Assembly (NCBI GenBank): GCA_938045435.1
Contig: CALIBA010000045.1
Location: 1-13,055 of the forward strand
Length of the DNA: 13,055 nucleotides
DNA from: an uncultured Selenomonas sp.
GTDB taxonomy: Bacteria > Bacillota > Negativicutes > Selenomonadales > Selenomonadaceae
Direction: 5' to 3'
The stretch's first letter is position 1. Every line of letters begins with the position of its first letter. Positions 6,651-13,055 of this stretch are shown here, in pieces. A program made the translations under genes and the position numbers. The notes beneath the pieces were generated by a model, which was not told where the DNA came from, searched no databases, and saw only the letters and a program-made list of their open reading frames with translations.

Positions 6651-7199
6651 TTACTTCTCGTGTAGCCAGATGAAGCGGATGCCGGGGCTGTGCTCGTCGC
6701 AGATGTAAAATACGATCTGTGCCGTTTCCCCCTCGTAGAAGTAACCGCAGACGGGCGGTACGTTGTGGCTGCACTTGGGCTTTGGCAGGCAGCCGTATGC
6801 CGCCTCAAGATCGTCCGCCGTGCTGCCCAAATGAATGCCGCGCGGCGTTGTAAAGCTCTGCGATGCCTCGGACGGCTTTGAACGGTACTTGTTCATGCCG
6901 TTGTCCATGCCGAGGCGCACGGCGGTGACGTGCCAGCCCCTCTCGGTGCTGCGGTACGTCACGAGGAGCGACGCGCCATAGTCGATGAAGTGTATACCGA
7001 CATCCTCGCCGTTCCATACACTTACGCCGTCCGCGTAGTGGTTGCCCCCGCCGTAGAGTTCCTCGACCGCGGCACGCGTATCGCCGATGCGGATGCCGCC
7101 CAGCGCCATATCCTCATCCGTGATTTTCGCCGCGCAGAGGGCGGCGGGGAGAAGAATGAGCGCGAGGAGGGCGGCGCAGAGCAATGATTTGATTTTCAT
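6651..7199 (-). CDS. Secreted 'GIxLGST' two-repeat protein, upstream copy
   Basis: A 182-aa protein with a signal peptide (MKIKSLLCAALLALILLPAA, cleavage about residue 23). It has the same two-unit layout as the paralogue at 5107-5667: MALGGIRIGDTRAAVEELYG near the N-terminus and GIHLGSTADDLEAAYG near residue 120. A conserved end follows (KPKCSH, PPVC, FYIC, SPGIR, IWLHE). The start is placed at 7199, where GGGAG lies eight bases upstream; an in-frame ATG six codons earlier has no ribosome site. A possible role is a BamE-like or inhibitor-like envelope protein. No function can be assigned from sequence. Confidence 0.7.
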   Translation of the reverse strand: MKIKSLLCAALLALILLPAALCAAKITDEDMALGGIRIGDTRAAVEELYGGGNHYADGVSVWNGEDVGIHFIDYGASLLVTYRSTERGWHVTAVRLGMDNGMNKYRSKPSEASQSFTTPRGIHLGSTADDLEAAYGCLPKPKCSHNVPPVCGYFYEGETAQIVFYICDEHSPGIRFIWLHEK

Positions 7200-7220
7200 G
7201 GAAGACACTCCCTTCATTTC

Positions 7221-7403
7221 TTACTGATCCATGCGGCAGAGCTTTTTTTGGAAGCTTCGGGGCGGCAGATCCGCCGATCACCGGTACTTCTTTCTTCGCT
7301 GTGCCGCTTGTGCCGCCCGCGGAGTCGCCGCCGCGGCCTGCAAGCACTGTGCCGGCAAATGCGGCGATGGCAGTCGCTGCGATAGAGATTTCCATTTCTT
7401 CAT
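7221..7403 (-). pseudogene. Small exported-protein gene with broken frame
   Basis: A good ribosome site (AAGGAGG, 7418-7412) precedes an ATG at 7403 that starts MKKWKSL, the same start as the next gene upstream (MTKWKSL). That frame soon becomes Arg-rich and stops at 7278. The protein-like frame begins at the ATG at 7395: MEISIAATAIAAFAGTVLAG, then a Gly/Ser-rich linker and KKEVPVIGGSAAPKLPKK. This frame runs on into the next gene unless one base is lost in a seven-A run (7249-7243); it would then stop at 7221, just before the next gene. The pattern suggests a small secreted protein with one or two frameshifts, either real decay or sequencing error. It could also be translated from 7395 as a 93-aa overlapping protein. 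Confidence 0.4.
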
Positions 7404-7427
7404 TTGGTATTCCTCCTTAATACCATA

Positions 7428-8438
7428 TTACAGGTCAATTCGATAGATATGTGTCTTGTCGTGGATGAAGTAGATGTTGTTGGTATCATCTGCCGCAGCG
7501 CCCGATGGTGAAAGTTTCCTGTCATCGAGCGTTAGTGCAACATCCCCGACATGTTTGCCGTCTGCTTTTGCGAAGGCACGCATATATCCTTGACCGTAAA
7601 ACACGACATAGTCCCGCGTCACGATGGCAGAGCGTTCTCCTTGGGGGTATTTTTCCGCATCGCTCGGCAGATCCATATTGCACGCGAACGTGCGGATCTT
7701 CCTGCCGCCGGGATCATAGAAATGAAGGGGCGTTATCTCATCCTTATCCATGCCGCCGTGCGTGGCTATGGTGGAGACATAGAAGCCGTCCCGATCCGCC
7801 CAGATGAGAAACGCATTATTCTCCTCTGTTTCACTATGGTTGTTGGAGAGTGCACCAAATACATCCTTGGAGAGGACGGCTTTCGCGTCCTTTAGTCCCT
7901 CCTTGGATAGTGTGCCGCGCATCACATCGCTGCCCGCCAGGAACCGCAGGCTCGTATAGCCGTCCGCAGCGCCAAAGACGGCGCGGACAATGTTGGTGGA
8001 CGGCGCAGCACTCATCACAGCAGCTTTGCCGTTATACATGGCGATTTCATCTGTCCTCGTGATGTAGTAGATGTTCGTGCCGTCCGAGGTGACAGGCGCA
8101 TCGCGGACGATGCCGAGATCCTCGACATCAGTGATGATGCCGTCTTTTAGGCGCATCTTTTGGAGATGGTATTTTTTCTCCTCGGGCATGTATTGGATGC
8201 CGTAGATGGCGTCCTTTGTCACGGCAAGACAGGAATCGTCCCCCTCCAGCGCAGGGAGTTCTGCGCCGCAGTACTCATAGAGCGGTACATCCCTGCCGGC
8301 AAACTTCAGCTGTGCAGATGCAGTCTTTGGCGGCTGCGGAGCAAGGCACGCACTGCCGCCCCCGACGCATCCGGTGAGGAGTGCGCAGGCGCTGTATGCG
8401 GCGGCTGCCGCGCAAAGCAGAGATTTCCATTTTGTCAT
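7428..8438 (-). CDS. Lipoprotein with beta-propeller-like repeats
   Basis: A 336-aa protein with a lipoprotein signal peptide: a hydrophobic stretch followed by LLTGC, lipidated Cys at residue 24. The mature part has repeated short strand patterns such as AIYGIQYM, NIYYITRT, DYVVFYGQGYMRAF and NIYFIHDKTHIYRIDL. These are typical of propeller proteins that read out values along a chain (DUF5050/WD-like), but blade boundaries are not clear. AGGAGG lies six bases before the ATG. It is second in the minus-strand operon, 76 bases after the LppM-like gene. Its signal-peptide DNA is very similar to that of the small broken gene downstream. It is expected to be anchored in a membrane facing the periplasm. 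The function is unknown. Confidence 0.7.
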   Translation of the reverse strand: MTKWKSLLCAAAAAYSACALLTGCVGGGSACLAPQPPKTASAQLKFAGRDVPLYEYCGAELPALEGDDSCLAVTKDAIYGIQYMPEEKKYHLQKMRLKDGIITDVEDLGIVRDAPVTSDGTNIYYITRTDEIAMYNGKAAVMSAAPSTNIVRAVFGAADGYTSLRFLAGSDVMRGTLSKEGLKDAKAVLSKDVFGALSNNHSETEENNAFLIWADRDGFYVSTIATHGGMDKDEITPLHFYDPGGRKIRTFACNMDLPSDAEKYPQGERSAIVTRDYVVFYGQGYMRAFAKADGKHVGDVALTLDDRKLSPSGAAADDTNNIYFIHDKTHIYRIDL

Positions 8439-8514
8439 GGGAGTCCTCCTTACAACATGATAGGACGATGGCTGTCATCATGCGGCTGTACATAGACCGT
8501 TTTTTCAGAAGCTG

Positions 8515-9387
8515 CTATTGCTGAGATGCGCTCTCTGCCGTCTGTGCATCAGAGAGCACAGGAGAGATGGAATCCTGTGCTGTAAGGGTGGGCGGGCAGA
8601 GGACCATGTAGGCAGAAAAGGCGATGATGGCAAGAGTAAGCCCCCCGCAGAGCGCTGCGGGGAGCAGCCGCCGTCTTCCTTCCTCCTCTACATCCTCCTG
8701 CCGCCTGAAAAAGACAGCAGCGGAAAGCCCCAGAAAGAGCAGTGCAAGCCCTGCGGTGAGGGCGATGTGCATTCTGTTCCATATGCGGTATGTTACGCAG
8801 ATGCGTTTTTCCTGTCCACTGGTCAGCGTAGAGGACAGATCCCAGCGGAGCTCCTGTCCGTCCCGCTCCACACCGTCCGCATTGTGGCTTTCTGCCGGGA
8901 CGGGCAGCGCCAGACGAAAATCGTATTGGATCTGGGGGAGAAAGCCCTGCATCAGTGCGTGTACCTGCGGGGCTGTCTGCCCGCCCTCCCCTATGGCATC
9001 ACTCGGGCAGAGATCAAACATATAGGCGTCATAGAGCCATGTCTTTTTCTCCAGCAGCCCGAGACATTTGCCGTCGCGGCGGGCAAACAGCGGCCCGCCT
9101 CTTTTGGCGAGGGCTTTCATATCGGGGAAATCCGAAATGATTTCAAAGCCGGTCTTTCCGTTTTCGGCAATTTCTCGGAAACGGGCATACGGATCATTTT
9201 TCATAATCTCGTCTTTGTGTTCGGCGAGGCTCTGCCTGATGAAGTCCATGCCGAGCAATGTACTCTTTAGTGTGCATGAACCATCCGCATGCACGGAAAG
9301 ATGTGCCTCCCCCCTAAAACAGCCTCCCGTAAACAGCGCCAAGAGGATGCAGAGCGCGGCAAGGAGATGGATTTTTGCTGCGTTCAT
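8515..9387 (-). CDS. LppM/DUF3153-like lipoprotein with two membrane segments
   Basis: A 290-aa protein with lipobox FTGGC (Cys 23). An extracytoplasmic domain (about 24-205) begins FRGEAHLSVHADGSCTLKSTLLGMD, split here as the typical LppM/DUF3153 opening with a 'G..H..v..dGs' strand pair. Two hydrophobic helices follow (about 208-228 and 243-266) around a charged loop (RRQEDVEEEGRRR), and the tail is Ser/Gln-rich. AAGGGGG lies about seven bases before the ATG. It is the first gene of the minus-strand run and has its own activator-type promoter (9424-9470). The family is membrane-anchored with poorly known function; LppM of Mycobacterium is linked to phagosome interaction, which need not apply here. 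Confidence 0.65.
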   Translation of the reverse strand: MNAAKIHLLAALCILLALFTGGCFRGEAHLSVHADGSCTLKSTLLGMDFIRQSLAEHKDEIMKNDPYARFREIAENGKTGFEIISDFPDMKALAKRGGPLFARRDGKCLGLLEKKTWLYDAYMFDLCPSDAIGEGGQTAPQVHALMQGFLPQIQYDFRLALPVPAESHNADGVERDGQELRWDLSSTLTSGQEKRICVTYRIWNRMHIALTAGLALLFLGLSAAVFFRRQEDVEEEGRRRLLPAALCGGLTLAIIAFSAYMVLCPPTLTAQDSISPVLSDAQTAESASQQ

Positions 9388-9423
9388 AGAATTCCCCCTT
9401 GCACGACAATTCTTATTTGTTTT

Positions 9424-9470
9424 ATTTTAACATAAAGACATACAGGAGCGTCCTGTAGTAAATGACAGGT
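9424..9470 (-). promoter_or_regulatory. Activator-type promoter of the lipoprotein operon
   Basis: On the minus strand ACCTGTCATTTACTACAG (9470-9453) is followed after 23 bases by TAAAAT (9429-9424), about 37 bases before the LppM-like start. The 18-mer and the spacing match those upstream of the gene at 4535. Next to it is a perfect palindrome ACAGGA-GCG-TCCTGT (9442-9456), giving three ACAGG/CCTGT half-sites in a row. No -35 hexamer is present. Confidence 0.6.
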
Positions 9471-9626
9471 GTATATGGTTTTTTGAAGAATTTTGTACGT
9501 TTTAGATGATAGACCGGTGTAAAAATCGCAGCATAGCGCATATCAAGCGTGAAGGCAGGAAAACAAGAATGGAAAACGAATATTTAGGAATATTGGAATT
9601 CTTATCGGTAAAAGTTGTCAATTTTC
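9471..9626. other. AT-rich spacer without recognised features
   Basis: This is the middle of the 346-base gap between the divergent lipoprotein and defence operons. It holds no convincing gene, hairpin or repeat. A 30-codon open frame at 9569-9661 runs through the next promoter and was not accepted. Confidence 0.5.
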
Positions 9627-9684
9627 TGCGATTATCGCATTATTACTGTTTTGTGTTATAATACATCTGTAAGACAAGGTCTTA
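9627..9684 (+). promoter_or_regulatory. Promoter with two flanking palindromes (defence operon)
   Basis: TGTTATAAT gives an extended -10 (TATAAT 9657-9662) without a clear -35. A perfect 13-bp palindrome TGCGAT-T-ATCGCA (9627-9639) covers the -35 position. A perfect 15-bp palindrome TAAGAC-AAG-GTCTTA (9670-9684) begins about +2. Such sites are expected to be operators; the regulator is not in the window. Confidence 0.55.
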
Positions 9685-9733
9685 TTATTAGCTTGTTTAG
9701 GACACTTTTTGTATTGTGAAAAGGGCGAGTTAT

Positions 9734-11161
9734 ATGGGAAGTTTTGCCGGAAATGATTTTTTACGGGATGCGCTACTCCAACTACTTAGCCATCACTATA
9801 CGAATGGGTACCGTATTGGCTCCCCGATTGAAATGGGAAGGCTGCGCACGCGTTGGCGAGAGGAGCATGGCGGTGAGGAACTTCCGGCATCGGACGAGGT
9901 GATAGAGGAGCAGATTGCTTCGCTCACGGTATGTGAGGGCGGTATGGCGTTCCTCATTGCCCAGGAAGTCAAGGATTGGCTGCAGTATATTGTCACAATG
10001 TATTTGAGTCGCTCGCAGGTCATTTTTTATGATACTTTTTTCCAGCGCCATCAGGAGAGACTGAGCAGGGCGCATATTTTTAATGAAAGAATCCTCAAAG
10101 CAGTTCTTCAAGAGATATTTCCCCAACTGCATTACGAAGCAGCTTATTTCGGCAAGCGAAAAGGTGTTGTTCAGGATCTGGTAGCGGAGGAAATCTTAGG
10201 CGTTTGGGGGGAGGCGACATTGCGGAGTTTTGAGCAGCTGCAAGTATTGCTCTATATCCCATCGGATGAAATTATACATACATTAAGACAGCGCAAAGAG
10301 TTCCTGCGGGTAGAAAAAGAAATCTACACGCATATTTCCCGTGTAGAGATCAGCGATGAGACAAGGACATATTTACAGAAGAAAGCGGAGGAGATTGCAC
10401 AGGATAAGCCCTTTTGGAATATCAAAGAACTGCCCATTGACGATGTTCTTGCGTGCAACTACGAACTGGAAACGGAGACATGTTCCGCGCTTTATGATGC
10501 TGTTTATATCAGTTGTCTTGCAGAAGACTTTGAACGAAAGAGCGATACGCTGACGAAAAAGCATCAGGATGAAATCATGGGCACAATGGGGCAGAAGATG
10601 TCAGCTGTGGATCGTATGCGGGTATATTGCAGAGAGCAGGATGTCTGTACACTGTCGGAGTTACAGGAATTTGCAAAGAAAATTTCCAAAGAAACGCGGC
10701 ACTTTGCCATGCGTGTGGCTGCAAACAGTATGATTCGTGTCGAAGCGGAGCGCTATATTGCAGATAAATATGTGGACTTCGATATTGTTGAAACGGATGC
10801 CGCGATTGCAGAAGTTGTAACAGGGAACTATCTTCCATTAAAATCATTTATCACATTTGCACGTTTTCCGTCATGTGGACAACCATGGAATTTATTTTTA
10901 CTTGAAAGTTATTGCAGACGATTTAGTCAACAATTTCGTTTTGATGTTCCTTATCCAAATATGAGATGCGCAGGAACGGTTATAAAAAATTTATGTAATT
11001 TGAAATATAATGATTTGCTTGCAGACGCAGTATTTCACGCAAACATTGCGTTGGAATCAGAGGCGGTAGGGGCTTTTCTGTACGATTTCGGCTATGTTGG
11101 AAAAATACCCATTGAACGCCAGCTCAACGAGATCATCAAACTGGTGAAGGTGAGGGGTTGA
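9734..11161 (+). CDS. Unrecognised 475-aa protein, first gene of putative defence operon
   Basis: A soluble, mostly helical protein with no signal peptide or membrane segment. The N-terminus (GSFAGNDFLRDALLQLLSHH) and a segment near 60-75 (EGGMAFLI) precede a long helical middle, including charged stretches rich in Lys/Glu (about 195-235 and 275-330). A more distinctive C-terminal third contains TFARFPSCGQPWNLFLLESY and, later, FLYDFGYVGKI. No Walker, nuclease or methylase motif was found. The ATG at 9734 is preferred: AAAGGG lies nine bases upstream, while the in-frame GTG at 9716 has only a distant AGGA. The gene ends one base before the apparent start of the PAPS-reductase-like gene, so the two are probably translationally coupled. 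An accessory or specificity role in that system is inferred. Confidence 0.65.
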   Translation: MGSFAGNDFLRDALLQLLSHHYTNGYRIGSPIEMGRLRTRWREEHGGEELPASDEVIEEQIASLTVCEGGMAFLIAQEVKDWLQYIVTMYLSRSQVIFYDTFFQRHQERLSRAHIFNERILKAVLQEIFPQLHYEAAYFGKRKGVVQDLVAEEILGVWGEATLRSFEQLQVLLYIPSDEIIHTLRQRKEFLRVEKEIYTHISRVEISDETRTYLQKKAEEIAQDKPFWNIKELPIDDVLACNYELETETCSALYDAVYISCLAEDFERKSDTLTKKHQDEIMGTMGQKMSAVDRMRVYCREQDVCTLSELQEFAKKISKETRHFAMRVAANSMIRVEAERYIADKYVDFDIVETDAAIAEVVTGNYLPLKSFITFARFPSCGQPWNLFLLESYCRRFSQQFRFDVPYPNMRCAGTVIKNLCNLKYNDLLADAVFHANIALESEAVGAFLYDFGYVGKIPIERQLNEIIKLVKVRG

Positions 11162-11162
11162 A

Positions 11163-13055
11163 ATATATTCTTATACATATGACAATGAGACGGGGGGATT
11201 GCTCCTAAACACATCGCCTACTAAGATGTCAAAGGAGCCGCGTCCCGTCTATGCCGCAGAGCTGGATGTCTTAGGATTCGATGTGTATTGGCAGTATGCA
11301 CGGCAGAATGAAGTGCCATATCTCTGGGCAGAGGCGAATTGTTATTACTATCGTGGGACTTTGGTGGCAAAGTTAAAGGGCGGGGATGTGTATACAGCAC
11401 CACAAATACAGTTGATGGAGGATGAAAGCGGCGCTTTGCTTCTGCCGAAGGATTCTGAACTCTGTTGTGTGGATATTGCACGTATGGTGCAAAAGAATCG
11501 TGAGATACTGGAGCTGATTGAGCAGACGACAGTAAAGAAGATTGTTGCGGTCTATGAGAAGTATCGCACAAAACTGGATTGTTTCCATGTTGCTTTTTCG
11601 GGCGGCAAGGATAGCTGTGTTTTGCTCGATCTTGTGAAAAAAGCACTGCCGCAGGGCAGCTTTGTCGTCGTTTTTGGAGATACGGGGATGGAGTTCCCCG
11701 ATACCTATGCGCTTGTTGATGCAGTGGAAGCAAACTGTAAAGATGAAGGAATTCCATTTTATCGCGCCGCCTCGCATTTTACACCAGAGGAATCCTGGAA
11801 TCTCTTTGGTCCCCCATCCCGCACGCTTCGTTGGTGCTGCTCGGTACATAAGAGCACACCACAGGTGATGAAATTAAGAGAAATTACGGGGAAGCATGAT
11901 TATCGGGGTTTGGCTTTCGTTGGCGTGCGAGCACATGAAAGTGCGCGGAGGTCAAGCTATCAATATTTCATTGACGGGGATAAAACACGCGGGCAATATG
12001 GTTTTTTTCCTTTATTAGAATGGACTTCAGCAGAGATTTTTCTTTATGTTTATATGTATCATATTTTTCTCAATGAAGCATATAAAAAGGGAAATGTGCG
12101 TGCTGGATGTCTTTTGTGTCCAATGTCCAGCAGTTCCAGTGAATTTATACGAAATATAGCATACACAGAGGCTGTTGCACCATATTTCGATATGATTGAA
12201 AAAACAAGAGAAACAGGATTTACGAAAGATAGTTTCCGCGATTTTATGCGTCGTGGAGATTGGAAACATAGAGCAGATGGGCGATTTATAGATGGTGTAA
12301 AGAAAAAATATGAAGAAGAAACCAAAGATGGTATCACATATATTACGATTAATAGCGCCTTGTCCAATTGGAAGGAATGGATAAAAACACTGGATTGGGA
12401 TATTCCTTACATTGTTGAAGAAGGGAGAGATTATTATAGAATTTCCGTAGAGGAGCAAGTATTAAAGAGCAATCCATCGAAAGCAAAAATTTTTCGACAG
12501 GTCTTTCGTAAAGCGGCATATTGTTCATCTTGTACGGTTTGTGCAGGGCATTGTCGATATGGGTGTATATCTTTTGCAACAGGTGAGGTCAGAATAAAAG
12601 ATTGCAGGCATTGCAATGCTTGCCATGATTTGCCAGGAGGATGTTTAATGTTTGATTCTCTAAAAATTCCAAACGATAGTGGGAAAAAGAGATCCATCAA
12701 TTCTTTTGGGGCGCATAGCCCTAAGACAGAATGGCTTGAATCCTTCTTTCAAGAAAAGGATTCCTTTTTTCATAAGAATAGTTTGGCAGCACCTCAGTTA
12801 TTGAAATTCAAGCTATTTCTACATGATGCTGGGTTGACTGATAAACTGCATCTTACGAAATTTGGCGAACTCATTTGTGATATTGGATGGCATACAGAAA
12901 TTTCATGGGGATTGATACTTACAAATCTAGCAGCAGAGAATCCCCAATTTGCTTGGTATATTAAACAGTTGGAGATTGGAACAAGCTATTCTAAGAAGAG
13001 TGTAATAGATTTGCTTCAAATGGATGGATTACAGGCACGTTCTTCAGAGATTGTG
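11163..13055 (+). CDS. Large PAPS-reductase-superfamily protein (DndC/BrxP-like), 3' end outside window
   Basis: The frame is open from 11154 to the edge, giving at least 631 codons. Residues 146-151 are SGGKDS, the PP-loop that binds ATP/adenylate in PAPS reductases and DndC. RWCC (223-226), GVRAHES and GCLLCPM (Cys 316, 319) match the CC...CxxC ligands of [4Fe-4S] APS reductases. Cys 454, 457, 460, 464, 468 and 481, 484, 487, 494 form a ferredoxin-like pair of motifs. From about 500 a winged-helix-like segment resembles DUF4007. In DndC-type systems this chemistry activates or moves sulfur for DNA phosphorothioation; BREX type 4 has a PAPS-reductase BrxP. The start is placed at AUA 11163, behind AAGGTGAGGGG (11147-11157), because the frame upstream of the first ATG (11226) reads like protein and 11226 has no ribosome site. 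GC falls sharply after about 11980. The exact family is uncertain. Confidence 0.75.
   Translation, partial: MYSYTYDNETGGLLLNTSPTKMSKEPRPVYAAELDVLGFDVYWQYARQNEVPYLWAEANCYYYRGTLVAKLKGGDVYTAPQIQLMEDESGALLLPKDSELCCVDIARMVQKNREILELIEQTTVKKIVAVYEKYRTKLDCFHVAFSGGKDSCVLLDLVKKALPQGSFVVVFGDTGMEFPDTYALVDAVEANCKDEGIPFYRAASHFTPEESWNLFGPPSRTLRWCCSVHKSTPQVMKLREITGKHDYRGLAFVGVRAHESARRSSYQYFIDGDKTRGQYGFFPLLEWTSAEIFLYVYMYHIFLNEAYKKGNVRAGCLLCPMSSSSSEFIRNIAYTEAVAPYFDMIEKTRETGFTKDSFRDFMRRGDWKHRADGRFIDGVKKKYEEETKDGITYITINSALSNWKEWIKTLDWDIPYIVEEGRDYYRISVEEQVLKSNPSKAKIFRQVFRKAAYCSSCTVCAGHCRYGCISFATGEVRIKDCRHCNACHDLPGGCLMFDSLKIPNDSGKKRSINSFGAHSPKTEWLESFFQEKDSFFHKNSLAAPQLLKFKLFLHDAGLTDKLHLTKFGELICDIGWHTEISWGLILTNLAAENPQFAWYIKQLEIGTSYSKKSVIDLLQMDGLQARSSEIV

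Noticed and set aside
8518..9270. 250-codon plus-strand open frame opposite the LppM-like gene
   Set aside because: It arises from the GC-rich codon pattern of the minus-strand lipoprotein, which has a lipobox and a ribosome site.
9569..9661. 30-codon open frame (MENEYLGILEFL...)
   Set aside because: It runs through the palindrome and the -10 box of the defence promoter; a chance frame in AT-rich DNA is more likely, although AGGCAGG lies upstream.
9716..9733. GTG at 9716 as the start of the first defence gene
   Set aside because: It has only a distant AGGA; the ATG at 9734 has AAAGGG at a suitable distance.
11158..11208. TTG start at 11158 followed by a -1 shift in the G6 run into the PAPS-reductase-like frame
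   Set aside because: It would replace the protein-like TYDNETGG stretch with unremarkable sequence, and there is no downstream stimulatory structure evident; the AUA start is simpler.

Overview
The window looks like chromosome from a diderm Firmicute of the Selenomonas type (Negativicutes). This is inferred from strong GGAGG ribosome-binding sites combined with an outer-membrane porin-like barrel ending in Phe, several lipobox proteins, and GC-rich coding DNA over the left 9.4 kb. No rRNA, tRNA, transposase or CRISPR array was seen.

Positions 16-9387 are mostly a cell-envelope region. A periplasmic-binding/7-TM receptor-like protein (minus) is divergent from a porin-like protein (plus). Next comes an exported DUF3298 (RsiV-like) protein (minus), flanked by two inverted copies of a structured intergenic repeat. 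A small exported protein (plus) follows, ending at a clear intrinsic terminator. A long minus-strand run then reads, in transcription order: LppM-like lipoprotein, propeller-like lipoprotein, a frame-disrupted small gene, a 'GIxLGST' secreted protein, a second DUF3298 protein and a second 'GIxLGST' protein. The close spacing, shared signal-peptide coding sequence and paralogy suggest one operon built partly by duplication. Its promoter and that of the small exported protein share an identical 18-bp element, in the same orientation and exactly 23 nt upstream of the -10 box, so the two units are probably co-regulated.

From about 9.5 kb to the right edge the character changes. A palindrome-decorated promoter drives an unrecognised 475-aa protein, followed at once by a large PAPS-reductase-superfamily protein that is cut by the window edge. 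The latter carries an SGGKDS nucleotide loop, the CC/CxxC cysteines of Fe-S APS reductases, a further ferredoxin-like nine-cysteine region and a C-terminal part resembling DUF4007. Enzymes of this kind occur in DNA phosphorothioation (DndC) and BREX type 4 (BrxP) defence loci, so this is most likely the left end of a sulfur-chemistry defence island. Its second gene appears to begin at a non-canonical AUA codon.
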